This document shows, piece after piece, positions 52,185 to 62,649 of a DNA stretch of 64,000 bases. The notes beneath the pieces are model-generated. The model ran no database searches, was not told where the DNA came from, and worked only from the letters and a program-made list of their open reading frames with translations. The stretch covers positions 248,001 to 312,000 of the forward strand of contig CAWKAP010000005.1 of assembly GCA_963847675.1 (NCBI GenBank), given 5' to 3'. The DNA is from JADJWR01 sp963847675 (GTDB lineage Bacteria; Pseudomonadota; Gammaproteobacteria; Burkholderiales; Burkholderiaceae_F). The translations under genes and the position numbers were made by a program. How positions within the stretch are numbered: position 1 is the first letter of the stretch; the number at the start of each line of letters is the position of its first letter.

Positions 52185-52852
52185 TACCGGCGACCGAAAG
52201 CCGCGACGCGCTGGCCTCGCAGCGCGTGCGCGACAAGATGGCCGAACGGATCGGGCAGCAGGGCGTGCGCGATGTGCGGGTGCTGCAGGCAATGGCGACC
52301 GTGCCCCGGCATCTGTTCGTCGATCCGGCGCTGGCGAGCCGTGCATACGAAGATGCCGCAATGCCGATCGGCCATGGCCAGACGATCTCCCGGCCGTATA
52401 TCGTTGCCCGCTGCGCAGAGCTGCTGCTCGAAGCGATACCGCAGCCGCGCTCGGCGACCGTGTTGGAAATCGGCACCGGCTGCGGTTACGCTGCGGCTGT
52501 TCTGGCGCAGTTGTTTGGCACCGTGGTCTCGATCGAGCGGCTGCGGCCGATGCATGAACTGGCGCGAGCGAACCTGCGGCCGCTGCGACTGCCGAATCTG
52601 AGGTTGGTGTTCGGCGATGGCAGCCTCGGTGTGCCCGGCCAGCCGCCATTCGATCGCATCGTTGCCGCGGCGGCAGGCGCAAATCTGCCATCGGCCTGGC
52701 TGGCGCAACTGCGCAATGAGGGGCGCCTGGTCGCGCCGCTCGGCACGGGTGAGCAGCGCCTGGTCGTTGTGAACAAGGATGCGGCAGGGCGGGTGAGCCA
52801 GCGGACGGTCGAGGCCGTGCGCTTCGTCCCGCTGAAACCAGGGACAGGTTGA
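52160..52852 (+). CDS. pcm: Protein-L-isoaspartate O-methyltransferase
   Basis: The protein has 230 residues. Family motifs: VPRHLFVDPALASRAYEDAA, the isoaspartate-pocket motif PIGHGQTISRPYIVA, SAM-binding VLEIGTGCGYAAAVLAQ, FGDGSLGVPGQPPFDRIVAA, and GEQRLVVV near the end. It methylates L-isoaspartyl residues so that aged proteins can be repaired. Start GTG at 52160 inside surE; a few later starts are possible. nlpD follows with stop and start overlapping by one base. surE-pcm-nlpD is a conserved cluster. Confidence 0.94.
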   Translation: MAAARPELIPATESRDALASQRVRDKMAERIGQQGVRDVRVLQAMATVPRHLFVDPALASRAYEDAAMPIGHGQTISRPYIVARCAELLLEAIPQPRSATVLEIGTGCGYAAAVLAQLFGTVVSIERLRPMHELARANLRPLRLPNLRLVFGDGSLGVPGQPPFDRIVAAAAGANLPSAWLAQLRNEGRLVAPLGTGEQRLVVVNKDAAGRVSQRTVEAVRFVPLKPGTG

Positions 52853-53757
52853 TGAAAAGTACTTTGAGCCTACGATTTGACGGCAAGCGCAGGCGCGCAC
52901 GACAGTGGATGGTCGCGGTCGCCATCGTCTCGGGACTCGCCGGCTGCTCGATTACATCGACTCGAGAGGCGCCGGTCTCTGAACGCTCGACGCCGCCCGC
53001 GGCGCCGGCAAAGGCGCCACCTCCGGTCGTTGCCGTCAAGCCGCCCCCGCCGCGTGTGCCTGCGGCGGACGGCAACTACCGGGTGCAGCCCGGCGACACG
53101 CTGTTCTCGATCGCCGCTGCGTTCGGAGCCGACGTCAAGGATCTCGCGCGCTGGAACGGCCTCGAGGATCCGTCGCGGATCCGGGTCGGCCAGATCCTGC
53201 GCGTCGTGCCGCCGAACAGCGAGACCGCGGCGGTGTTGCCCGTGACACCGACCAGTCCGGCGACAACCCGGCCGCTGGAAGGATCTGCCGCGGCGCCGGC
53301 AGCCGGCGCGCCGGCACCTGCGGCGGAGGCGGCGACAACGCCGGGCCCGCTCGCTTCGATTCCCGAAGCGAGGCCGCCCGCGGCGGCGCCAAGCAGCGAC
53401 TGGATCTGGCCCGTCAATGGCCGAGTAATCGACAAGTTCGACGAAAAGCGCAACAAGGGCATCGGCATCGCCGGCAAGGAAGGAGATCCGGTGGTTGCCT
53501 CCGCCGATGGACAGGTCGTCTACAGCGGCAGCGGACTGCGCGGCTACGGGAACCTGGTGATTCTGAAGCACAGCGACGACTTCATCTCGGCATACGCGCA
53601 CAACCGGCAGATCCTCGTCAAGCAGGGACAGGTCGTAAAGCGCGGCCAGCGGATTGCCGAAGTGGGGCGCTCGGATGCCACGGAGCCGAAGCTGCATTTC
53701 GAGATCCGGCGCCAGGGCAAGCCGGTCGATCCACTCGCCTACCTGCCGCCGCGCTGA
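52852..53757 (+). CDS. nlpD: NlpD-type lipoprotein, LysM and degenerate M23 domain
   Basis: The protein has 301 residues. Lipobox SGLAGC (Cys32) after a basic N-terminus; LysM domain (YRVQPGDTLFSIAAAFGADV) near residue 80; a Pro/Ala-rich linker; then an M23/LytM fold (GIGIAGKEGDPVVASADGQV, YGNLVILKHSDDFISAYAHN, LHFEIRRQGKPVDPLAYLPP). The first zinc-ligand position (His in active LytM) is Asn-Lys here, as in NlpD, so it should activate amidase AmiC instead of cutting peptidoglycan itself. It is likely in the outer membrane at the septum. rpoS, which usually follows nlpD, is absent. Confidence 0.92.
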   Translation: MKSTLSLRFDGKRRRARQWMVAVAIVSGLAGCSITSTREAPVSERSTPPAAPAKAPPPVVAVKPPPPRVPAADGNYRVQPGDTLFSIAAAFGADVKDLARWNGLEDPSRIRVGQILRVVPPNSETAAVLPVTPTSPATTRPLEGSAAAPAAGAPAPAAEAATTPGPLASIPEARPPAAAPSSDWIWPVNGRVIDKFDEKRNKGIGIAGKEGDPVVASADGQVVYSGSGLRGYGNLVILKHSDDFISAYAHNRQILVKQGQVVKRGQRIAEVGRSDATEPKLHFEIRRQGKPVDPLAYLPPR

Positions 53758-53806
53758 CTGAGCGGGGGTTGCGCTCAGTGACGCGGTCCGCAGGCGGACA
53801 CGGCCG

Positions 53807-54586
53807 ATGACGCCGACGCTGGTATTCGACATCGAGACCGTGCCCGATACGGCGGGCCTGCGCCGACTGCGGCCCGAGTGGCAGACGCTGGCCGATGCCG
53901 AGGTCGCCGAGCGCGCGTTTGCCGAGCGCCGCGAAAAGACCGGCTCGGACTTTCTGCCGCTGCACCTGCATCGCGTCGTTGCGATCGGCTGCGGGTTCCG
54001 CGACGCGCAGGGCCTGCGCGTGCGCTGTCTCGGTACGGAACAGGATGACGAAGGCAAGCTGATCGCTGATTTTTATCGCCTCATCGATCGCTACACCCCC
54101 CAGCTGGTCAGCTGGAACGGCGGCGGCTTCGACCTGCCGGTGCTGCACTACCGTGCGCTGATTCACGGCGTGCCCGCGTCACGCTACTGGGAAATGGGCG
54201 AGGACGATCGCGACTTCAGGTGGAACAACTACATCAGCCGCTACCACGTCCGCCATCTCGACCTGATGGACCTGCTATCGATGTACCAGCCGCGGGCCAC
54301 GGCGCCGCTCGACGAAATCGCGAAACTGGCCGGCTACGCCGGCAAGCTGGGCATGGATGGCGCGAGTGTGTGGTCCGCGTACCAGCAGGGCGGGCTGCGG
54401 GAGATCCGCGCCTATTGCGAAACCGATGTGGTCAACACCTTTCTCGTCTACACGAGATTCCAGAGGATGCGAGGCGTATTGACCGACGACGCCCTCGTGG
54501 CCGAGGAAGCATTGGCGCGAGCGACCCTGAAGGCCGCCGACGGCGAGCACTGGCGCGAATTCCTCGCCGCCTGGCCGGAACGCTGA
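53807..54586 (+). CDS. Predicted PolB-like 3'-5' exonuclease
   Basis: The protein has 259 residues. An RNase H-like exonuclease with the first acidic motif LVFDIETVPD, the second SWNGGGFDLPVLHYRALIHG, and a third acidic region around EIRAYCETDVVNTFLVYTRF. This matches the DNA_pol_B_exo2 family, whose DNA or RNA target is not established. It sits between nlpD and rlmD, where related genomes carry rpoS, and is four bases from rlmD. Confidence 0.85.
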   Translation: MTPTLVFDIETVPDTAGLRRLRPEWQTLADAEVAERAFAERREKTGSDFLPLHLHRVVAIGCGFRDAQGLRVRCLGTEQDDEGKLIADFYRLIDRYTPQLVSWNGGGFDLPVLHYRALIHGVPASRYWEMGEDDRDFRWNNYISRYHVRHLDLMDLLSMYQPRATAPLDEIAKLAGYAGKLGMDGASVWSAYQQGGLREIRAYCETDVVNTFLVYTRFQRMRGVLTDDALVAEEALARATLKAADGEHWREFLAAWPER

Positions 54587-54590
54587 CCCG

Positions 54591-56004
54591 ATGTCCGCAG
54601 GCTTGTTGCGGGTCGAGTCGCTCGACCTCGAGGGTCGCGGCATTGCGCGCAGCGAAGGCAAGGTCGTGTTCATCGCCGGCGCACTGCCCGGCGAGCTGGT
54701 GCGCGCGGAGATCATTGCGCGCAAGCCGAAATTCGACCGGGCGCGACTGCTCGACGTGGTGCAGGAGAGCACGCTGCGGGCGCGACCGGCTTGTCCTCAT
54801 TTCGGCCTGCATGCCGGCGCCTGCGGTGGCTGCTCGATGCAGCACGTCGAGCCCCGCGCGCAGGTGGCCATCAAGCAGCGCGTGCTGGAGGACGCGCTGT
54901 GGCACCTGGCCAGGTTGCGGCCGCGGCAGGTGCTGCGGCCGATCGTGGGGTGCGCCTGGGGATACCGGCACCGGGCCCGGCTTGCCGTGCGATACGTGGC
55001 GAAGAAGGGTGGCGTGCTGGTCGGCTTCCACGAGCGCGGCAGCAGCTACGTGGCCGACATGCGTGAATGCCACGTCCTGCCGACTGGAGTCAGCCGCCTG
55101 CTGATTCCCCTGCGGGAACTGGTGGGCTCGCTGTCATTGCGCGAGCGGCTGCCGCAGATCGAGGTCGCGGTGGGGCAGAGCGGCGGCGTGGAGCGTGTCG
55201 TGCTCGTGCTGCGCGTGCTGCAACCGCCGACCGATGATGACCGCGCCAGGATCGAGGCGTTCGCTTCGATGCACGGCGTGGCGATCTGGCTGCAACCGGG
55301 AGGACCACACACGGCGACGCCGATGAACGCCGATCAGGAAGTCGAACTGACCCTGGGGTTGCCGGAGTTCGGGCTGGCGCTGCCCTTTCTGCCGACTGAT
55401 TTCACGCAGGTCAATCATCGACTCAATGAGGTGCTGGTCCGCACGGCGGTCCGGCTGCTCGACCCCCAGGCGGGCGAGCGCGTCGTCGATTTCTTCTGTG
55501 GCCTGGGCAATTTCACGCTGGCGCTGGCCCGGCGGGGCGCCGACGTGCTCGGTGTCGAAGGCAGCCGTGAACTGCTCGACCGGGCCAAGAGTGCGGCGTG
55601 TCGGAATGGCCTGGCGGACCGGGTGCATTTCATCGAGCACAACCTGTTCGAATGGACGGCAACAGACTGGTCGCAACTGGCGAAGACGTTCGGTGCGGTC
55701 GACAGGGTGCTTGATCGACCCGCCGCGTGAAGGCGCATTGGCCGTTGCCAAGGCACTGGCCGCCGACCCGGCATCGGTTCGTCGGGTCGTCTACGTATCG
55801 TGCAACCCTGCGACGCTGGCGCGAGACTGCGCCGTGCTGGTGCACGAAGGCGGCTGGACGCTTGAGGCAGCGGGGGTGGTCAACATGTTTCCCCATACCT
55901 CGCACGTCGAGTCGATCGCCATGCTCGAGCCGCCTGCGCAGAGAGCGGCAGAGGCGCCACCGCATGTTAATATCGACCGTTTCCGAAGCGTCGCAAACCT
56001 TTAA
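54591..56004 (+). pseudogene. rlmD: 23S rRNA (uracil-1939-C5) methyltransferase RlmD, frameshifted
   Basis: A TRAM domain (VESLDLEGRGIARSEGKVVF) and an iron-sulfur cluster motif (PACPHFGLHAGACGGCSMQH) lead to the methyltransferase domain (GERVVDFFCGLGNFTLALAR, VEGSRELLDRAKSAACRNGL). At 55711-55712 one extra T changes frame in the middle of DRVLIDPPREGA. The correct text resumes in the +1 frame with VVYVSCNPATLARDCAVLVH (catalytic Cys) and MFPHTSHVESIAML, and ends at 56004. Removing one T restores a full-length protein of about 470 residues. It would methylate U1939 of 23S rRNA. Sequence error is the simplest explanation. Confidence 0.9.
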
Positions 56005-56105
56005 TTTATTGGACTTTTTTGCGTGCGCGCCGAATCCGGGGCCGCGTGCCGCCAAGGCGCGGCTGCACCAATCCAGACCATCCATTCCGAAGCGAAAAGA
56101 CAATC

Positions 56106-56531
56106 ATGGCCATCGAAAGAACGCTTTCCATCGTCAAACCCGACGCCGTCGCGAAGAACGTGATCGGAAAGATCCTGTCGCGTTTCGAGGGCGGCGGACT
56201 GAAAATCGTCGCCGCCCGCATGATGCAGCTGTCGCGTGCCGAGGCCGAGGCCTTCTACGGCGTTCATCGCGAGCGGCCTTTCTTCAAGGACCTGGTCAAT
56301 TTCATGATTTCGGGCCCGATCATGGTTCAGGTGCTCGAAGGTGAAAACGCGATCGCCAAGAACCGCGAGCTGATGGGCGCCACTGATCCCAAGAAGGCCG
56401 CGCCCGGGACGATCCGCGCCGATTTCGCCGACAGCATCGACGCCAACGCCGTGCACGGTTCGGACGCGCCGGAAACCGCGCGCGTCGAAGTCGCGTTCTT
56501 CTTTCCTTCGATGAACATCCACTCGCGCTGA
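56106..56531 (+). CDS. ndk: Nucleoside diphosphate kinase
   Basis: The protein has 141 residues, standard length. MAIERTLSIVKPDAVAKNVI, YGVHRERPFFKDLVNFMISG and the active-site His in ANAVHGSDAPE are all canonical. It passes the gamma phosphate from ATP to other nucleoside diphosphates through a phosphohistidine. It starts the conserved ndk-rlmN-pilW-rodZ-ispG-hisS-yfgM-bamB-der block. Confidence 0.97.
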   Translation: MAIERTLSIVKPDAVAKNVIGKILSRFEGGGLKIVAARMMQLSRAEAEAFYGVHRERPFFKDLVNFMISGPIMVQVLEGENAIAKNRELMGATDPKKAAPGTIRADFADSIDANAVHGSDAPETARVEVAFFFPSMNIHSR

Positions 56532-56547
56532 GCAGCGCGCGCCGGCT

Positions 56548-57663
56548 TTGCAGAACCTCCTCCTTCTTGACGCGGCAGGGCTCGAGGCTTACGTCGCGAG
56601 CCTCGGCGAGAAGCCGTTCCGCGCCCGCCAGCTGATGCGCTGGATCCATCGGCGCGGCGCGCCGGGATTCGCGGCGATGACCGATCTCGCCCGATCGCTG
56701 CGCTCACGGCTGGAGGGGTCGGCAAGCATTTCCGCGCCGGAGGTGATCAGCGACTCGACCTCCGTGGACGGCACCCGCAAGTGGCTGCTCGATGTCGGCC
56801 TCGGTAATGCGATCGAGACGGTCTTCATCCCCGAGGACGATCGCGGCACGCTGTGCGTCTCATCGCAGGCCGGCTGCGCGATGAACTGCCTGTTCTGCTC
56901 GACAGGCCGTCAGGGGTTCAACCGCAACCTGACCACGGCCGAGATCATCGGGCAGCTCTGGTGGGCGGAACACGCGCTGCGCGCGCAGCGCGGGATCACG
57001 ACCGAGAGCGAACGGGTGATCAGCAACGTCGTGCTGATGGGCATGGGCGAGCCGCTGCAGAACCTCGATGCGCTGCTGCCGGCCCTGCGGCTGATGCTCG
57101 ACGACAACGCCTACGGCCTTTCGCGGCGGCGGGTCACGGTGTCGACGTCGGGCCTCGTGCAGCAGATCGACAAGCTGGCTGCCGAATGCCCGGTTGCGCT
57201 GGCGGTGTCGTTGCACGCGCCGAACGACACGCTGCGTGATCGGCTGGTGCCGCTGAACCGCAAGCATCCGCTGCGCGAACTGATGGCGGCGTGCCTGCGC
57301 TATCTGCGTCACGCGCCGCGCGACTTCATCACCTTCGAGTACGTGATGCTCGACGGCGTCAACGACTCGATGGCGCAGGCCCGCGAGCTTGTGGCGCTCG
57401 TGCGCGACGTGTCGTGCAAGTTCAACCTGATCCCGTTCAATCCGTTCCCCGGTTCCGGGCTGGCGCGATCGCCCGCCGGGCGCATCGCCGATTTCGCGCA
57501 GGTGCTGATCGACGCCGGCATCGTCACGACGACGCGCAGGACGCGCGGTGAAGACATCGACGCCGCCTGTGGCCAGCTGGCCGGCGAGGTGCAGGACCGG
57601 ACGCGGCGCGCGCACCGTGGTGCCCGGCAGCTGCCGCCCGTGGTGGCGGTTGCAGGCAGGTAG
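56548..57663 (+). CDS. rlmN: Dual-specificity 23S rRNA/tRNA adenine-C2 methyltransferase RlmN
   Basis: The protein has 371 residues. The radical-SAM cluster motif is CAMNCLFC in LCVSSQAGCAMNCLFCSTGR. ISNVVLMGMGEPLQNLDALL, VTVSTSGLVQQIDKLA and AVSLHAPNDTLRDRLVPLNR are family signatures; the C-terminal Cys of the methylation mechanism is in DIDAACGQLA. It methylates A2503 of 23S rRNA and A37 of some tRNAs. The start is TTG at 56548; no better ATG lies near. 16 bases after ndk. Confidence 0.95.
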   Translation: MQNLLLLDAAGLEAYVASLGEKPFRARQLMRWIHRRGAPGFAAMTDLARSLRSRLEGSASISAPEVISDSTSVDGTRKWLLDVGLGNAIETVFIPEDDRGTLCVSSQAGCAMNCLFCSTGRQGFNRNLTTAEIIGQLWWAEHALRAQRGITTESERVISNVVLMGMGEPLQNLDALLPALRLMLDDNAYGLSRRRVTVSTSGLVQQIDKLAAECPVALAVSLHAPNDTLRDRLVPLNRKHPLRELMAACLRYLRHAPRDFITFEYVMLDGVNDSMAQARELVALVRDVSCKFNLIPFNPFPGSGLARSPAGRIADFAQVLIDAGIVTTTRRTRGEDIDAACGQLAGEVQDRTRRAHRGARQLPPVVAVAGR

Positions 57664-57674
57664 CGGGGTCGCGC

Positions 57675-58475
57675 ATGCCGAGATCTTTGAGCCGGTTGAT
57701 GGTTGCGGTGGTTTTCACCGTGCTCGCGAGCGGCTGCACGACGGTGACGACCACGGTCGGCGGGGTCGAGGTCCCCACCGACTCGGGCAAGAGCGAGGCC
57801 GATCCCCGCAAGCGCGCCGAGATCCGCACCGAGCTCGCATCGAACTACTACCGGGACGGACGTCTGGCGATAGCGCTCGAGGAGGTGCAGCGCGCGGTGA
57901 AGATCGACGACCGCTATGCGCCTGCGCACACCCTGCTCGGACTGATCTACATGGACGTCGGTGACCGCCGCGAGGCCGAAGCGAGCTTCGGACGGGCGCT
58001 GCGGCTGGAACCCGACGACCCGAACATCCTGAACAATTTCGGCTGGTTTCTCTGTCAGACCGGGCGCGAGCGCGAGTCGATCGATTATTTCCAGCGCGCC
58101 GCCGCCAACCGTCTGTATGCGACGCCGGGCCTGGCGATGCGCAATGCGGGCGTGTGCCTGCTGAGGATCAACGACGTGGAGGGTGCCGAGCGCGCCCTGC
58201 GCAGGTCGCTGGAGATGGAGGCGAGCGATCCCTTCACGAAATTCGAGCTCGCCCGCCTCTACCTCAAGCGCAGCCAGCCGGACCGGGCCGATTTCTATTA
58301 CGGGCTGCTCGATCCGGCCAGCCGTGGCAGCGCTCCCGGTCTGTGGCTCGGCGTGCGCATCGCCCGCGCCAACGGCGACCTTCGCCGGGAGCGCGAACTG
58401 GCGAATCAGTTGCGAGAACGTTTTCCGGATTCGGCGGAGGCATCGGCGCTGCGCCGCGGAGCCTACGATGACTGA
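57675..58475 (+). CDS. pilW: Type IV pilus biogenesis/stability lipoprotein PilW (PilF)
   Basis: The protein has 266 residues. Lipobox LASGC (Cys21), then tandem TPR repeats (NYYRDGRLAIALEEVQRAVK, APAHTLLGLIYMDVGDRREA, NILNNFGWFLCQTGRERESI). In other bacteria this outer-membrane pilotin is needed for PilQ secretin assembly. It follows rlmN by eleven bases and overlaps the RodZ-like gene by eight bases. Confidence 0.9.
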   Translation: MPRSLSRLMVAVVFTVLASGCTTVTTTVGGVEVPTDSGKSEADPRKRAEIRTELASNYYRDGRLAIALEEVQRAVKIDDRYAPAHTLLGLIYMDVGDRREAEASFGRALRLEPDDPNILNNFGWFLCQTGRERESIDYFQRAAANRLYATPGLAMRNAGVCLLRINDVEGAERALRRSLEMEASDPFTKFELARLYLKRSQPDRADFYYGLLDPASRGSAPGLWLGVRIARANGDLRRERELANQLRERFPDSAEASALRRGAYDD

Positions 58476-59379
58476 AGTCGAGACGAAGGGTGGAAAGCCG
58501 GCGGTCGCGCCTGCCGCGCCGGTCGAGTCGCAGCTGCCGCCTGCCGCCGGCCGTTCTGCCCAGGATCATGCGGACGAGGACGGCTCGTTCGGTCGTGCCC
58601 TTGCCGCCGCACGGGAGGCGCGCGGCCTGTCGCAGTCCGACATCGCGGCCCAGCTGCGACTCAACGTGCGCCAGGTCAGGGCTATCGAGGCGGAGGACCT
58701 GGCTGCCTTGCCCGAAGGACCGTTCATTCGCGGCTACGTGCGCAACTACGCTCGGCTGGTCGATCTTCCCCCCGAACCCTTGCTGTTCCTGCTGGGCAGG
58801 AGACTGAAGCCTACCGACCCGTTACCTATCGGAGGCGGAACTGCTGCCGCGGCAAGCCCGATCCAGCGGCCGCCGCGTGAGCCGTTGTCGGGGCGGATCG
58901 TGATCGGGGGTGCCTTGGCAGCGCTGCTGGTCTTCGCCGCGTTCGGCTGGTGGACGATGAGCGCGGACCAGCGGGCGCGCGTGCCTGAAGTGGTCCAATC
59001 CGTGCCGGCGGCCAACGTGGAGCAGCCGCCTGCGCCGGCGCCGGTGGCTCCCGAGCCGCTCGCAGCGGCGCCGGTCGCGGAGACGCCGTCGCCGGCACCG
59101 GAGGCTGCGCCCGCATCGGCCGCTGCGCTTGCGTCGGCGCAAGCTGCATTGCACTTCAAGTTTCGCGGCCGGTCGTGGGTCGAGGTCAGGCAGGCCGACG
59201 GCACGATGCTGATGTCGAAGAACAATCCACCGGGCACCGAGCAGACGATCGACGGCGTGCCACCCTACACGGTCGTGATCGGCAACGCCTCCAAGGTCGA
59301 CCTCGAGTTCCGCGGCGAGCCGGTCGACCTCGCGGCGGCCGTCAGCCGCGACGATGTTGCACGGCTCCGGCTCGAGTAG
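58468..59379 (+). CDS. RodZ-like helix-turn-helix membrane protein
   Basis: The protein has 303 residues. A cytoplasmic HTH of Xre/RodZ type (ALAAAREARGLSQSDIAAQL, VRQVRAIEAEDLAALPEGPF, IRGYVRNYARLVDL), one membrane helix (IVIGGALAALLVFAAFGWWT, about 146-165), a Pro/Ala-rich periplasmic linker, and a C-terminal DUF4115-like beta domain (HFKFRGRSWVEVRQADGTML). RodZ links MreB filaments to the envelope in rod-shaped cells. The position before ispG is conserved. Confidence 0.88.
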   Translation: MTEVETKGGKPAVAPAAPVESQLPPAAGRSAQDHADEDGSFGRALAAAREARGLSQSDIAAQLRLNVRQVRAIEAEDLAALPEGPFIRGYVRNYARLVDLPPEPLLFLLGRRLKPTDPLPIGGGTAAAASPIQRPPREPLSGRIVIGGALAALLVFAAFGWWTMSADQRARVPEVVQSVPAANVEQPPAPAPVAPEPLAAAPVAETPSPAPEAAPASAAALASAQAALHFKFRGRSWVEVRQADGTMLMSKNNPPGTEQTIDGVPPYTVVIGNASKVDLEFRGEPVDLAAAVSRDDVARLRLE

Positions 59380-59386
59380 CGGGGCG

Positions 59387-60664
<1,278 letters not shown>

Positions 60665-60669
60665 GTCAG

Positions 60670-62001
60670 ATGAAGAAGGAAAAGCTCGCCGCCGTGCGCG
60701 GCATGAACGACCTGTTGCCTGCCGATGCGCCGCTGTGGGAGGTTTTCGAGGCGCGCGCAATCGACGTGCTGCGTGCCTACGGCTATCGGCAGATCCGCAC
60801 GCCGATCGTCGAGCAGACCGCGCTGTTCACGCGCGGCATCGGCGAGGTCACGGACATCGTCGAGAAGGAGATGTATTCCTTCGTCGACCAGCTCAACGGC
60901 GAGCAACTGACGCTGCGGCCGGAGGCCACGGCCTCGGTGGTGCGCGCGTGCATCGAGCACAACCTGCTGTACGAGGCGCCGCGACGGCTCTGGTACCTGG
61001 GGCCGATGTTCCGGCACGAGCGCCCGCAGCGGGGCCGCTACCGCCAGTTCCACCAGATCGGCGCCGAGGCGCTCGGCTTTGCGGGGCCGGACGTCGACGC
61101 CGAGCAGATCCTGCTGCTCAAGCGGCTGTGGGACGTGCTCGAGATCGGTCCGGTGCGGCTGGAGCTGAATTCGCTGGGCAACGGCGAGGAACGGGCGCGC
61201 CACCGCGCGGCACTGATCGGCTATTTCGAGTCTCACGCCGACCTGCTCGACGCCGACGCTCGCCGCCGGCTGCACAGCAATCCGCTGCGCATCCTCGACA
61301 CCAAGAACCCGTCGATGCAGTCGCTGGTGGCCAGCGCGCCGCGAATCACCGACTTCCTCGGCGAGGGGTCGCGGGCGCACTTCGAGCGCCTGCAGGAACT
61401 GCTCAGCGCCGGTGGGGTCGAGTTCCGGATCAACGAGCGCCTCGTGCGCGGCCTCGACTACTACAACCTGACCGTCTACGAGTGGATCACCGACCGGCTC
61501 GGGGCACAGGGTACGATCTGCGGCGGCGGCCGCTATGACCCGTTGATCGAGATGCTCGGCGGCAAGCCGGCGCCGGCCTGCGGGTTCGCGATCGGCGTCG
61601 AGCGGGTCATCGAACTGCTGCGCGAGACCGGGCAGGGGGTCGAGGTGCCGGCCTGCGACGTCTACGTGCTGCACCAGGGCGGGGCGACCTACCTGGCGGC
61701 GCTGCGAGCCGCGGAGAACCTCCGTGACGCCGGGCTCGAAGTGATCCTGCACGCGGGCGATGGCAGCCTCAAATCGCAGATGAAGCGCGCCGACGCAAGC
61801 GGAGCGGAATTCGCGGCGATCGTCGGCGAGGCCGAGGCAGCAGCCGGGAGCGCGACGATCAAGGCACTCCGCGCGGCGGATTCCGCGGCGCCGTTCGCGC
61901 AGCAGCGGGCCGTCGCGGTCGCGGAACTGGGTGAGACGCTGTCGGCGGCGATGGCCGCCGCCGGCTCGGTGGACAATGAGCGGATTTCCGGGACGAACTG
62001 A
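60670..62001 (+). CDS. hisS: Histidyl-tRNA synthetase
   Basis: The protein has 443 residues. N-terminal LAAVRGMNDLLPADAPLWE, class II motif 2 region YLGPMFRHERPQRGRYRQFH, the His-specific RLVRGLDYYNLTVYEWI, GTICGGGRYDPLIEMLGG and the C-terminal anticodon-binding domain are present. It charges tRNA-His. It starts five bases after ispG; the stop overlaps the start of the next gene by one base. Confidence 0.97.
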   Translation: MKKEKLAAVRGMNDLLPADAPLWEVFEARAIDVLRAYGYRQIRTPIVEQTALFTRGIGEVTDIVEKEMYSFVDQLNGEQLTLRPEATASVVRACIEHNLLYEAPRRLWYLGPMFRHERPQRGRYRQFHQIGAEALGFAGPDVDAEQILLLKRLWDVLEIGPVRLELNSLGNGEERARHRAALIGYFESHADLLDADARRRLHSNPLRILDTKNPSMQSLVASAPRITDFLGEGSRAHFERLQELLSAGGVEFRINERLVRGLDYYNLTVYEWITDRLGAQGTICGGGRYDPLIEMLGGKPAPACGFAIGVERVIELLRETGQGVEVPACDVYVLHQGGATYLAALRAAENLRDAGLEVILHAGDGSLKSQMKRADASGAEFAAIVGEAEAAAGSATIKALRAADSAAPFAQQRAVAVAELGETLSAAMAAAGSVDNERISGTN

Positions 62002-62642
62002 TGGCTTACGACCTCGAAGAGCAGGAGCAGCTGGCCACGATCAAGGCGTGGTGGGAGCGCTGGGGCAACCTGGTGCTGACAACGGTCACCGTCGTGCTGC
62101 TGGCGATTGCCGCATTCAACGGCTGGCGCTGGTACGAACGACACGAGGCTGCCAATGCTGCCGCGCTGTATGACGAGTTCGTGAGTTCCCTGGCGGGAAC
62201 CGATGTCGCGCGCAAGAGGGAGCTGGCGGGCACGCTGATCGAGCGCTACGGGCGCACCGTTTACGCCCCGATGGCGGCACTGGAGGTCGCCAAGATCAAC
62301 TTCGAGGGTGGCGACCTGGGCGCGGCCCGGGCCCAGCTGCGGTGGGTGATCGACAAGTCCGACCATCCGGAACTGGCCCACATCGCCCGGCTGCGACTGG
62401 CCGGGGTTCTGCTCGACGAGAAGGCCTACGACGAGGCGCTGAAACTGCTGACGGAGTCCGTTCCGGCCTCGCTTTCCGCGTCCTTCGCCGACCGCCGCGG
62501 CGACGTGCTGATGGCCATGGGCAGGGCCGACGAGGCGCGCTCGGCTTACCAGGAGGCCCTGGACAAGGCCGAGGCGCAGCACCCGATGCGGCCGATCATC
62601 CAGCTCAAGCTCGATGCGCTGCCGCCGGCCGCGGCATCCTGA
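62001..62642 (+). CDS. YfgM-family tetratricopeptide membrane protein
   Basis: The protein has 213 residues. A short cytoplasmic N-terminus (YDLEEQEQLATIKAWWERWG), one membrane helix (LVLTTVTVVLLAIAAFNGWR), and a periplasmic TPR-like domain (APMAALEVAKINFEGGDLGA, ELAHIARLRLAGVLLDEKAY). YfgM in E. coli associates with the SecYEG translocon and PpiD and helps periplasmic chaperones. hisS-yfgM-bamB-der order supports the call. The TGATG junction couples it to hisS. Confidence 0.9.
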   Translation: MAYDLEEQEQLATIKAWWERWGNLVLTTVTVVLLAIAAFNGWRWYERHEAANAAALYDEFVSSLAGTDVARKRELAGTLIERYGRTVYAPMAALEVAKINFEGGDLGAARAQLRWVIDKSDHPELAHIARLRLAGVLLDEKAYDEALKLLTESVPASLSASFADRRGDVLMAMGRADEARSAYQEALDKAEAQHPMRPIIQLKLDALPPAAAS

Positions 62643-62649
62643 GGTGGTC

